64,000 bases of DNA from contig LUCM01008723.1 in assembly GCA_008360955.1 (NCBI GenBank), positions 149,296 through 213,295 on the forward strand. The letters run 5' to 3'. The stretch is from Fasciolopsis buskii (taxonomy: Eukaryota; Platyhelminthes; Trematoda; Plagiorchiida; Fasciolidae). How positions within the stretch are numbered: the first letter of the stretch is position 1; each line of letters opens with the position of its first letter. A model generated the notes under the pieces. That model worked only from the letters and a program-made list of their open reading frames with translations, was not told the origin of the DNA and did no database searches. The position numbers and the translations under genes are program-made. Positions 47,300-59,300 of this stretch are shown here, piece after piece.

Positions 47300-49105
47300 A
47301 GCCAAAATGTCCATTCCGGCGTTGTTGAGTGCCAGCATCCGCTCTCTCTTTACCAAAACGTCGGATCACCAATCCGTGTTCACACTTGCATCATCTGCAC
47401 ACAAGAGTCGTAGTTGAACCCAGATATCGCTGAATCACTTGTATCGATAGACAGGTTCAGACTCCATTGGTATGACAAAGATTCGGACAATAAGAAGACT
47501 GGAGGCGGTGTGGCAACGTGCATAAACTTCTGGTCCTGCAAGTCCGAATTTGTTTATACGTACTCACTATCGGAATAGTTTCTCCTAGCACAGTGTCATC
47601 CATGTTCTTCTCGCCATACCAGCACTATCATAATAAATTTATACATTGCCACTTTTACGTAGCAGCACGATACCACATCTTTTCTAGACTCTTGTCTGAT
47701 ATTTATTGTTCCTCTTCTTGAGGATAACCTGCTTATTATTGTAGGCGATTTTAATCACGCATCTATCATACCGCTGACTGTGTTTGATTTGACTGATCTT
47801 TGCATTTCTCCCACCAGAGGTGGTTCCATTTTAGATAGAGTTATACCCAACCACCCCGATTTATTTTCCCTGAAACTGCGTACTCCAATTTCAAGTAGCG
47901 ATCACTGTCTGCTTCTGTTAAGGCCGAAGAAATACTCCAGGTCAGCTTTCCATTCTTTCAGACCAACAAATCAAATCCAAGTTCACCCCCGTAACTTTAC
48001 ACACAACAATCTTATTCTTCTTCAGAAATCCCTTTCACCCTCATCTACCTGTTTCTCTTCTATATCCCTGCTCAATGACAATGTCAAACGTTTCACAGAG
48101 ACCGCCAAAGCAGTCTTTGATATTTGCTGCTCCTCAGAAACACTATTCGTCTCAAATGACCGTATCTCCACCCAGAAATTGAAGTCTTTAAGAAGACGCA
48201 AGAAGCACCTACAAATCCCGTAATAACTCAAGAGTGCGGTATACTTCCAACCTAATAAAATTTGAAATCAAACGCATCTACATTACATTCGCCAACCAAA
48301 TCCTGAGTGGTAACAACAATCGATTCCTATAGCAGGTCATTCGACTGTTGTATGGGAAGAAGAAACAAACGAAAACTCCTGCGGATGTCGACAGCATCAC
48401 TCGTGCTCTCATCCATCCTGCCACTTATACTCCGGTCATATTTGGTCAGGGTGATGATACGAAAGTTACAAGTTTCCCTAGAGCAGAGGTGCTCAACCTT
48501 CCCCACACCACTAAAATTACCGCAGGGATTGGTCCTGAAGGTATGTCCTATGCTCTTTTAAGGCATGGTGCTGTGGCTCTAACCGATGCATTTACTTTTC
48601 TAATTAACTCGTCTTCTATCCCTGACTGTTGGAGACTCGTCACTATTATTTCCATCCTAAAATCAAGCAGTTCTACTGTGTTAGCAAAATATTATCGCCC
48701 CATCGCCTTACCGTCTTCCAGTCTTAGACTGACGATGCGTACTATACTTAAGCGCCTGCATTCTGCTATGTATCTTCCTGACGACCCCTTTCAGCTTGCC
48801 TATAAATCTAACAGGTCCACTTTGGTTACTGTCTCCTCCCTCATTCACCACATTTTAAGTCCTTAAACGCATCAACGTAATTTGTGCGTTGCGTCTTCCT
48901 GGACTATTCGTGGGCATTTGATTCAGTCCCATGGTATCTTCTTCTTCACAAAATGGAAACATTTGGTTGTCACAGACCTTTATTAGCATATCCGTCTGAT
49001 TACTTAACTAACCAAACCCAATGCACACTAATGGATGGTAAAGTTTCGAAACCGTTGATTAGCAACTCAGGTGTGCTACAGGGTGCTATTTTTTCACCAC
49101 CATAG
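47300..49105 (+). pseudogene. Degenerate non-LTR retrotransposon (LINE), endonuclease plus partial reverse transcriptase
   Basis: Apurinic-type endonuclease motifs appear in order in one frame. ICTQES followed by LNPDIAESL is at about 47,386-47,445, with a stop where W is expected. Then come TGGGVATCIN (about 47,490), LLIIVGDFNH (47,729-47,758) and ISSSDHCLLLL (about 47,895-47,928). The frame shifts at about 48,300. Reverse transcriptase follows: GPEGMSYALLRHG at 48,531, YYRPIALPSS at 48,690, NRSTLVTVSS, then after another shift FLDYSWAFDSVP at 48,893 and SGVLQGAIFSP at 49,068-49,100. The copy stops there; the FADD catalytic box is absent. The motif set fits the CR1/Jockey group. At least three in-frame stops and two frameshifts show it is dead. 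Confidence 0.85.
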
Positions 49106-49801
49106 TCGATGACTGACGAGTTGCTGGTCACCCTTCTCACGTAATACGAACATGTAGTGAACGGTCGGTCATTATTACCTGCCACCTCCGACTGTCGTAA
49201 TTTACCGGCACTCACCCTCCTTCGGTTTACTCATCATGATGGCCATTTCTGACGAAGTGCCAGGAACTACATTAAGGGAGAGTTTGGTTCGGCAATGGAG
49301 GCAAGCTGACCATCTATAGTCCTTGATTTGGAAGTAATGGACCAGGGAGTATCTTCCACTTCTGCAGAAAAGACAAAAGTGAATAAATCGGAAACGCAAC
49401 TTTAGCTCAGGTGATGTGGTACTTCTTGCCTCGGGAGCTTTGCCGCAACTTAGGTGGCCGATCGGAAGCATCGAACATACGGAACAACCAAAAGTCGGCC
49501 TAGTGAGAATGACGACCGTACGTACCGTTGAAGGGTTTTCGAAACGAGATATCAGAAAACTTTGTCTCCTGCGGCCCAGGATTCTTCTGGCATTGGTTCA
49601 ACAGTCAACTTTCCTCAGGTGGGATGTGGGCCTCCACTTCTGCCGAAGTGGGAGGGACCACTGAGAGATGAGCCATGTGACACGACAGCGTCTCTGAGTC
49701 ACCGTAACCAGGTTAGAAGCAGTGAAACCCTAGAGAAACGGGTAGAGCCAACCATAATTAACAGCCCATAATGAAAATCCTGGTCAGATTTTGGGGGCCG
49801 G
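49106..49801 (+). pseudogene. BEL/Pao LTR retrotransposon, 3' end of pol (integrase tail and DUF5641-like domain)
   Basis: Directly after the LINE, 49,109-49,249 reads MTDELLVTLLT, stop, then EHVVNGRSLLPATSD, the usual C-terminal integrase pattern of BEL/Pao. A frame change leads to 49,278-49,590: LVRQWRQADHL, TREYLPLLQKRQK, FSSGDVVLLASGALPQLRWP, IGSIEHTEQPKVGLVRMTTVRT, KLCLLRP, a clear DUF5641-type domain. At least four in-frame stops are present. About 200 non-coding bases follow before the polypurine tract. The rest of pol and gag are missing. Confidence 0.85.
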
Positions 49802-49815
49802 TGTAAACAGTTCCG
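49788..49815 (+). other. Polypurine tract and start of a BEL/Pao 3' LTR
   Basis: TTTTGGGGGCCGG (49,790-49,801) is followed at once by TGTAAACAG, matching the purine tract and TG start of an LTR in the expected place after the pol remnant. The LTR end cannot be fixed, because no second LTR copy lies in the window. It probably extends a few hundred bases. Confidence 0.55.
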
Positions 49816-52648
49816 AAAAGAAACTCGAACCAACCACCAACGTTTCTCCTTTTTGTATCATCCACTCATTACTAACCACCTTCTCTGGAACAAATCCCGT
49901 TTTTTTATTTTATCGCATCAGTTTAATTGTATCGTTGACAAAACCTGGACTCTCGCAATTTTCAGCTTGCCGTTGGCTGACTTTGTTTCATGCTGTTTAT
50001 CGTTTACGTGATTTGTTTTCAGAAATATGAGTAACAATGCCCGGATGGTACACTGTTGAGTTTGACTATTGTACATAATTAATTTGTTCCAAGTAGTTCC
50101 GTAGCAGTTTGGACCCAGCTTTGTTTTGATTTGTATTAATTTGGTATCTATGCCTCGCTCAAACGTTCGCTCGAGGGGCTTAGAGAATTTTTCATGGTCC
50201 AGCCAAACAAGCCTCACTATGCGAGATCACCCTCAAGAAAAAAGTAAATGGATAACTAATGAAGCTCGCATCAGAAATTTAGGCGCCGACGGCTGGTGCT
50301 CAGACTACATGGGATCAGCGAACCGATGGACAGTTTAAGCACCGACATGATTAATTCCTAATGCGTAGATATCCATCAATGCATACATAGTCAAACACAT
50401 CTGGAGTAACAGAGTGTAAGAGAATATATGCAGATTATCTAGATTTAACAAAACTTCTAAGATGCTAGCCACAGTTTCAGTTAGCTAAGAGTATTATTTA
50501 GGTTGCAGAGGAAAAGGGCAAGTAACGAAAGCGTTGAGGACCGACAGACAGAACTAAATATACGCACCAACTATTTACCTTTGTTCATAGATTATGGAGT
50601 ACCGTACAGTCCGTTAGCGTTTCTGGCAGCAATCTAGTTGCATAGCACGGTTTCCACAGAAGTGTAAACAACATGAGAGTTTATGAGTAAAAACGAAGTG
50701 ATTAACGGTATTTAGAAGTTCGTGCAATAAATTAAGGCAAAGACAGTAGCTTATTGTTATTCCAAAGATCATTGTAGACGCTTTTCGTTCTATGCCAGTA
50801 TTTCCTAGATAGATATCAGCATAAGATCCCACGGCAGCTGTGCGCTTAGTGCCGTTTTGGGATAGAAAAGGCAGATAATGGGATCAAGGTCGGACCAAGA
50901 GGCTCATGTAACACTGACATCGCAGGAGACGACGGCATCATCAGCGGGTTAGTGAACACCCGAAGCAGATCAGAATAAAGGCAATGAACTGCTACTTGTG
51001 TGACTGTTTTCGGGAGATTGACCTAACTGCAAATGATTTACAATAATCAGAGATGATTCTTGTAACAAGTAAAGCATCTGGATAGTGAGGTCAGAAGATG
51101 AAATCCACAGGTTTTGGTTGATAGTCGAGTTTTTAGCCATCAGCAGATTTATCGGGATTGTTTTCGGTAATTTGGTAAACTCATTGTGAAAAGCTGATGA
51201 AAAAAGGCTGGCTGGAGGTCATGCAGAAATGAATTTTGAATTCTTTGTTATAGGAGTTTGGTGTTATGTTTTGAGCTACACATTCTTTTTGTGATGTGAG
51301 GGTTTACGTGCAATGTATTCAGCAGTTTAACTTCGATTTTTGTAGCAGTATTGAAATAGTTGACATGTGTCAAAAGCCAGCTCTCACTTAATTTGGAAAA
51401 CTTAATATAACCACTTTAAGTGGATGGGAGAATGTTGATCATTTCGTAACTGGTGTTCTAGTACGAAGACAGATTTCATGATAGAAGTCAAGATGGTCGA
51501 TAATTTCGCACAACACAGGAATTCGGCTTACAGAGGACAGACAGAAACGTCAGAGTCGGTAATCGAAGTCGGTGATCCTACACAATTCTTCGTGGAACCG
51601 AACACTGCAGGTAACAGTGAGATTTATAAATACATATTAGGTTCCCGGATTTCGAAGTAGATCACACAGATCGGACAAACCGACCACAGTTGGTTTAAAT
51701 ATAGACATTTCAATACCTCATTAAATTTAGATCAAAATGAGCATTGTTACACGCAAGGGAAGGTGGGGCCGGGAGTCGAGAAACGATGAGACAAAAGCAT
51801 CAAACATTTTAAATTTCCCGGACATTTTTCAGCAAGTATTACTTTTAGAGAACATGGAAGTGCAAACAAGCTAGTCTTCAGTTAATCATTTTCAAAAGAT
51901 TGCACCACTAAAGCAAAAACCTGGGATTACATTAACGAAGACAAACAAGGGGATTACAGAGACAAACGTAACAAAGATACTGATTTATTTGGAAAGCAGG
52001 TTTGGAAAAGTCATCAAACACTGGTGAGTAACAATGGTGGATTACCTAACAAACTGTTCAGTCCTGCAGAAAATGTTACAATTAAAAGCAGGGAGACTAA
52101 TGTTGATAAACTGAGGAGCTAGACGGCAAAATGTTCACACTTACTGATGTCATTAACCGGTCTACAACTTTGTGCAAAGGTGCATAATATGTTCTCGAGA
52201 GGGCCTGTTCTCCTAAGCCCCAAAAGAGACTCAGCACTCCGGTACGTCGTTCTGCACCCGCAACATAGTGTTTTCTCCGTGAAAATTTTCCTTTTTGTAA
52301 ACAGGATAAGCAGACTAATTAAGGTGGTATTCAATTGCCCCGCTAACAACGTTAAAGTGCTTAATCAGGGATAAAGTCAAGACTTTTGTACATTACTTAC
52401 TGCATTGCAGAAATGTAAAAAAATTAAGACCACAGTCAATAGCATAACTAAAAACCGGATATCCGTGACTTAACAACTAGGATGCAGAATTGATTTTTAT
52501 TTTCGTTATGGAACTTTCGGCTTGATTGCGTCATCGCGATTTGTTAAAACGCCAGATAGATTAATAGTCATCCATTGTTTGAAAACAATCTCGATCAGCC
52601 TTTCTACAATCTCCAGTTTTCTAAACTTATTGCGACCCCCAACTACTT
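49816..52648. other. Probable LTR body, then no gene recognised
   Basis: The first few hundred bases are likely LTR. Beyond that there are only short frames. I searched by eye for the rest of the LINE reverse transcriptase after the BEL/Pao remnant and did not find it. Confidence 0.45.
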
Positions 52649-52722
52649 GGCATCGGTAGCCAAGCGGATAGGGTCGTAGCGTTTAGACGCGAAGGTCAGG
52701 GGTTCGGATCCCCCTAGTACCG
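52649..52722 (+). ncRNA. Degenerate tRNA-like sequence, probable SINE head
   Basis: A perfect-looking A box (TAGCCAAGCGG) and a strong B box with T-arm (AGGGG, TTCGGAT, CCCCC) are present. The acceptor stem GGCATCG/TAGTACC has two mismatches and an extra base, and the anticodon arm has a six-base loop TTTAGA. The TTTAG loop and A box recall leucine tRNAs. Both pol III promoter boxes are preserved while the tRNA fold is spoiled, which favours a SINE or tRNA pseudogene. The next 95 bases, ending in an AAGTAAGTAAAAT run, could be its body. Confidence 0.6.
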
Positions 52723-55700
52723 GTGGACTTCCCCATTCAGCAGCCCTCTGTTGGCCGCGGTTCTCTTCCTAAAGAAGGATGTACATTGTTAATTCATTCA
52801 TAAAGTAAGTAAAATCTTAAAGATCTTGTCAGCATACACTGGGAGATTTAGAGCTAACCTATGGGGACATACATTCCTTATGGCAAAGTTTTAACCTTAT
52901 CTCTCCTTGACCGTTTGTCTAGTTCAAAATGCAATATAAATGAATTTGTTTTGGAATCGACCAATTTGAATCACAAATTCCTAACACATGTGGAGGAGAA
53001 ACTCAAATGACTAAAAACTTTCTTAGTAGGGTCCATGATTGACCGCAGAGTTGGGTTTACCGGTGCCTTACCGTGTTCCGATTTAAATTTCCCATTTAAC
53101 CTAACTTGTGGTCTAATTTGCTCCATGTAGCCTTCTTCGCTCAATCCAATTTTGAATTCTGAGTATGGACGATGTTTTTTTATACTTTTTTACGTTTGCA
53201 CAGCCAAAATTAGAAGACGAAAGGAACGGGACCTCCTCCAAAACATTTCCTTTCATTCAGCACACACTCAAATTCTCTGTTCCCCAGTTTGCAATGTTGC
53301 TTCCTCTGGGATAGATACAACCGATAAATTGTTCTAAACTCATCCGAGTAACCGTAGCCTTTCGTGGGAAATTTTCGTACAACAAAACACAAAACAAACT
53401 GCATCGCAAAACAGCTGCCTTCTCGTAGTGTTCCATTCTGAGTTTTCCTTCTACGACAAAAAATGGCAAGTCCGGGCATCAAGCGCAGCACTCAATCATG
53501 CATTGATTCAAACAAAAAGCATTCTGTTTTGTACCACAACACAAAGATTTCCGGTGCTACTTTGGTGGAAACTAAAGGGTGGACACTAATAGGATCAGGT
53601 AGCTTAGAGGAATTTGACTGAATGTGGCGCTGTTCTCTAAGGTACCAATAAACGTTGCAACTCAGATGTGCAGAAACTGCACTTGACAGGGTAAAGCCAC
53701 ACACACAAATTTGTAAATATATATATGTATGCATGCACATTATCCGGATGTAGTGAGATGAATTGTGAGAAAACTATCTCGTTAGTTTTGGTTAACAGAA
53801 CATATGCAAAGTAGAACGAAGATAATAGTAATCCTTTCTATAGCGATCAACAACACGTGTAAAAACTCAAGTCAGTTTGGATTAAGTGGCGAAACGGCAA
53901 TCTAGAAGCATAATTCAATGAATTTTTAGGAGAACAACAAAGCTAGACTAAATCCGAGCAGTACCAACAGCAATGTTGTGCCACTCCAAAGTGATATTTG
54001 ATTGTTTTCATCCCTTTTAAGTTGATGTGTTCTTATTTTTCCACATCATCTCACTGACTAAGTTATTTCATGATGGTTTTACTTGTTGATCTACTTAAAA
54101 CTGAGAGGCTACCTCCCTTCCTGTAAGTTTCCCCCAAGTTGCAAAAATGACTTACTGGCCACGAGGGTTTTGGCTGGGATATAATGAAACCCCCTAACTT
54201 GTCTCCATTTTTTCGAAAATGAACTTCATACCGGTGTAGACTCATGATAATATACCAATTTTTGACCAGAAATCCACGGTTCCGGAAAACATGTGACCCT
54301 GAGTCTTTCGTGGGGCTGTATGTGATCAAGCAGCTCTTGCATATGTCCGGTGAAATATTTTAACCAATTAAAGATTCTGATAACGCTTTCCGTTTTTTAT
54401 GCTCCCCCTTCCTTCATCAACCTCATGACATTAGACATTATTTTTACCACCAAAAGAGTCACGCGGTTAGTGGGAAATTTCATCTACGGGAAGAAGCAGC
54501 TTATATGTAGAAGAAATATGTAGAACAGGTTGTTTTTCGAAAACTCGCTATTTTCCTGCTGCTTCACTGTCGGATGCGTTGAGGTTTCACTGTCCACATT
54601 ATGCACTAACGATCAAAGCAACGGCGACTCGTGAGCTGCTTCTCTGGAGCAAACCAGGCACTAAAACAGTCACACATCGAAAGAAATGTTTCCATACATA
54701 TATGCTGACAAATAGTTTGTAAGGGAACAAGCATTCTGCTGTTTTTCTCTTAGCCCCGCACTTCTAATCCGCTTTCAGTCTTGTTCATCCGTGAGAAACT
54801 GCACGTTCCATCAACGAACGTCGCTTTGCTTTGTTTGCTTCAACTGGGACCGGAATAATCCTGTGTAGTTTGTTAAATCTCGCCACAATAAACGAGGCTT
54901 TTTTTATCATTTCATCACAAAACGACTGCTAATTTAAGTAGCTAATAGGTACAACTGAACTCCCTAGCAATCTGTTCTAGTTTCAGTGATTTATTGGTGA
55001 CTCGACTGGAATTAATCCGACTTCGATCACGTTTATATGATAAAAACAACAAACCGCTATAATGGAGTTTTAAGCGAACGTTGCTGACTATTTCCATAAG
55101 ATTTCTAAAAAACCAAATATTGACAAGTTCATGCCACATTAAATTTGACGTGTTCTTTAATTCATTAATTGGAATCCAAATAATAATCAGTGCCCTATTT
55201 GCAGGTGATACCTCAATGAGATATTGATAAAAGTCAAAATAAAATCAATCTGACATGACAACAGACTGAAATGATCAAAGCTCATGAAATTTATGTCTGA
55301 CACATGGATTTACCTGATGAATCTGTTTAATCGTTTGTTTCTAAGTAATCAAAAGCCGGTCATTAACCGCGTTTCGATTGACGAGAAAATAATATACAAT
55401 CTGGGGTGCAAAAATTAGCATAACGACAAATGAATGCTCTTATTTGCTGTCTTTCTACACAGAAATAAGTTTTAATTTTGTAGAAGTTATTCGTGTAGAA
55501 ACGTTTGATCACGCTGTTTGATTGGACTAAAGAAGGCACTCTATTTAAACAAGTAGTGACGCTTAAATCCAGTGGTTGACATGACCATATGAAAATAAAT
55601 TTCACTTCCAGGTCGGAGTGATTATTTTGGAAGATTTGTGGTCTTTTCATGTTCTTAGCTTTATTTAACTAACCCTGGATTCTGTATAAAGAGAATGAAG

Positions 55701-55817
55701 AATTTGCGCTTTCTCACCTCGCTTAAAACGCCTCAATTAACACACCTAAATGGAAGAAGATGGACACATGCGAGCACAGTCCGGAAATAAGAGAAGCCCT
55801 CCTTGGCTTCAATAATA
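52723..55817. other. No gene recognised
   Basis: Possible SINE body to about 52,815, then AT-rich DNA with short frames. A small TATATATG run lies at about 53,716-53,733. Confidence 0.5.
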
Positions 55818-56388
55818 TCATTCAAGATCAGCATCATTTCTGGTTGTCCAAGTTGAGGTAATCTGGTATGCCCTTAAAACCATGAAAACGTCTTTCTTTT
55901 CTCCCAGTTGATCAGTTAAGAGCTTACAGAGTACTTGGAAATTTTCCACTAAATCCTCTTGTCTTAATTTTGAATCATATAAAATCAATAAAATAGCGTT
56001 GCTGATAGATGTAATGTGCCAACGTTTTGACCACCGTAAGTTGTCTTTCTCAATGCAAGTTTTACAATCGAAGCATTTAATTGTAAGACCATTAAGATCG
56101 TGCATTCCATAAATGAAGGTTACTGATTCGAATCATTACAATTCTGATTAATCTCAGTTGACCTCGACTAATTACCTAAAATTACTTGCTTTGCTGTTTC
56201 AACTACCGCGGAAGTAAAATGTAAAACTTACTAATAGATATGCCACAGTTCTTTTGATGGACTGCTTCTAATACAAAATATTCTTGATAGATGGTTGATT
56301 TTACTTTCACAGCCCCATAATGTAACGTATGTCCAAGCAAACAGTACAAATGCAGAATGCTTACAAGACATATGATCTGAAATTCCAT
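55818..56388 (-). CDS. Two-exon candidate gene, 153 codons, hydrophobic N-terminus, unrecognised
   Basis: Minus-strand exon 1 is 56388-56232, starting at an ATG in good context (CACAAAATGG) and ending at a perfect GTAAGT donor. Exon 2 is 56122-55818, after an acceptor ATTCGAATCAG; the intron is 109 nt. The join keeps the frame and gives 153 residues. Residues 1-19 (MEFQIICLVSILHLYCLLG) look like a signal peptide or anchor. Residues 69-75 contain CFDCKTC. The part from residue 53 alternates beta-like stretches with a later helix (about 108-127). This loosely resembles a longin-type fold such as Fuzzy or Mon1, but that is only an impression. No neighbour clarifies the role. If exon 2 uses the GTAAGC inside it, further exons would follow. 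Confidence 0.4.
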
Positions 56389-59300
56389 TTTGTGGCCTAA
56401 ATACGGAACAATTTTACTAATCTGGGCCTCAGTGTTGTCAAAAATCTAGAAATTTCAAAATAATTTACAGTGAAAACTAAGCAGATTTAATGAAAAGATC
56501 GGGTTTGCCGTCGGGATGTCGCAGCTGTTCAAACGCATGCGAATTCTAAAAGACAAGCCAAATGAAGGACAATCGTTTTTTCCCCTAGCAGTCCATTTCA
56601 GATAAACACTTTCCTAATTGGAATTAATTCGCTGCAAATGATAAATTAATACTTGTTTGACCTTAAATCCTGACTAAAAATACTCTCCCGCTGCTTTTTT
56701 GTATTGGTGTTAGAGCAACATGACAAACTATTCTAGTTACAAATTTCAACGGGGATTGTTGTGGCACCAGAAGAATACAGCAATTATGTAGTGTTTGCAA
56801 AAATGTAGATCAAAACGTAAAAAATAAGGGACAGCGTGCGGGGGGGTTTCAGGCTACCGCGGATGACGGTGCCACTAAAATAAAGTTTGCCTTAATGCAA
56901 CCTCGCCCTTAGAGATCACGGGAGGTAGATTTGCAAAAGCTGACTTAGTCAAACAGTCAATCTGTCGGCATGAAGGTTTTGTGCATTTCTAGACAGCGAC
57001 AAAAGTGAATTTAGCCATTCAAATAATTGAACAAAGGAACACGGACAAGATTCTAGTTGTTTGCTCACCGATCCTCTGGTTGAGCCCGCTGATGCGTTTC
57101 GTATGTCTCGTCTTTGAATACAATTTGTGGTTCATCTCATCTGTATGACAAACATGTGGTTTAAGATCCACAGGCCCTTTAAATGAGATGCAAAAGGTTA
57201 CTCCTTTCGTTCTGTCGAGGCGATGATATTCTTTAACGTGTTCACAATCAGCCTCCCTGGGAGAATGCAGCCATAAGTAGTTCACTTTTAAGCAAAGAAG
57301 ACACCCGGTAGATTAACCATTCGCGGCAATTTTGCCGATACTAAGTGATGAACTTCAAAATATATTTGTTCCGCATTTGTTCTGAAATGGTGTCAGAATT
57401 GATGCAGAACAGAAAATCCATTTACGCACTACAAATACGAAAGTCGATGTCACCAGCCGGAACGAAAAGAGGGACCTTTCGCTTACCGGGAAAAGCCCTA
57501 ACTCTGAGGCACCGTGTACGTGGCTGTGGAAAGCGAATTACATAAGTGAACACCCAACTTAGTGCATGCCAACATTCCGACGTCAGCTCAAAATACGAGC
57601 ATCTGCCCGGTATGTAGAAGGTCGCTCGTCCAGTTCCAGCTCGTGATGTTTACTTTTGGGTGAGATGTGTAAATGGATTTTTCTAATCATGTCATTTCTG
57701 GGTCCTCGTACCCCATCAAAATATGCGGAAAAATTACCAACCAATCATGACGCTTGCCTTACTTGGAAGGTGACCAAAGGAACTAATCCAGTGATTAAAA
57801 TCAGCTTTGTGGACGTGTGTCAATGCAATAGTGGTTAGCACAACTTTGCTATGTAACGGTACAAACGGTATAAACTTGGTTATTGATGGCCCACGAGACA
57901 CAGAAAAAATACTGTTCCACTAAGAGTCGATCTCAGTCTGATGGTTACAATGACAGCAGCAAACAGACGAGTAGATCTCGTGCTATTTTAGTAAAACCAA
58001 GTAAAAGAGTCATTGGGCTGGTCAATTAGCTCGGCGATCATTCTCCTAATGTGGACGAAAGTGGCAGTACTGACGACTGATGAAGGTGTGATAGAAGTTA
58101 TGTAGCTGGAGACATACATCAGAGGGAATAATTACTTTTTGATCATGTAAACTTCAAATTGCAGCAATCACATTTTGCAATCCTTGCCTAAGTGTGAGAA
58201 GTGTATCAAAGCTCGTTGTATGTGGTGACTCCTGAGCGTTTGCTGAAGCCAGCTACACCATTGGTAATGGTGGTCATTTGTTTTCGTTAAATGACGATCC
58301 GTAAAGGGGATAGATAAAGTCTGGATTCTTCATTAGAATTAGGGTGAGATAAGAAGACATTTAATTAATTCTAATACTGGATATATTTCACGGCCCCATC
58401 TACAATCCAATGGTCCACACAAATTTGCCCGCCTACCTCAAAATATTAGTAGGAATAACAACTTTGGAAAATCCGTAACTGTCTACGGATGTAAAGAAAA
58501 AAAATTATACTTATATTTTTGTACCACATAAACCCTTATCCAAACAGTCAGATGACTGTTTTGACAAATCAAAGATTTTTTGATTAACCAAATGCGACCA
58601 GTCTGTGTAGTGACGGCGACCGCGGCACCAATTACCTGGCGTTAATCTGGCCATTACAAACGCATCTAATTCTTTCATTTGAAGATTTTCCCAAATATTT
58701 TAACGAAAAAAGTCGTGTCACTTGGTGTCTACGAAGAAGTTTTGTATGCAAAAGAGGCGGTTAAATTAGGAATGGTAATGCGTGATTACATGTCCACTGA
58801 AGACAAATGTGATTAAAATGTCTATTGAAATGCGAGATTTTGGTTGTATATCGAGTTTGGATTGTTGCTACGAACTACGCCTCGAGCTTTTTGTTGAACC
58901 CCTAGATTTTCGGTGACTCTGAGCTCAACCAATCGGAACTCCCTTTTGAGGGTTCCTTTCATTGAGTCTTCCAGCTTCATTTTTCTGATTATTTGAACCC
59001 CCAATGTGTTCATCGTCATCCACCTGTCAACCATTGGGCATGCATTTTGTCAATGAAGTAAGTTTTTGTCCTTCATTTTTTCCTCCTTTTAAAACAGCGT
59101 CTACCACTTTTAGAACAGTTCAACTGAAAGCAGAATGACGCCAAATGGGGTAGTTGGCCGCAGATAGGTTCGAACCCCCGAAATTAAATATCCAAGTGCC
59201 ACAGGCTTATCGGCTTCGTCACCATCGATTTATGCAACGATGAAGTTTTCTTGTAAGGTGCCGAGAATTGGTCAAATAAGGCGCTGCATTTGGCAGTGAG

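Noticed and set aside
58070..58100. CTGATGA at 58,078 as a further hammerhead
   Set aside because: No GAAA at the right spacing and no flanking stem I pairing. Other CTGATGA sites, near 9,971 and 55,315, fail in the same way.
59150..59200. B-box-like palindrome AGGTTCGAACCCC suggesting a tRNA
   Set aside because: No A box at tRNA distance on either strand and no cloverleaf pairing.
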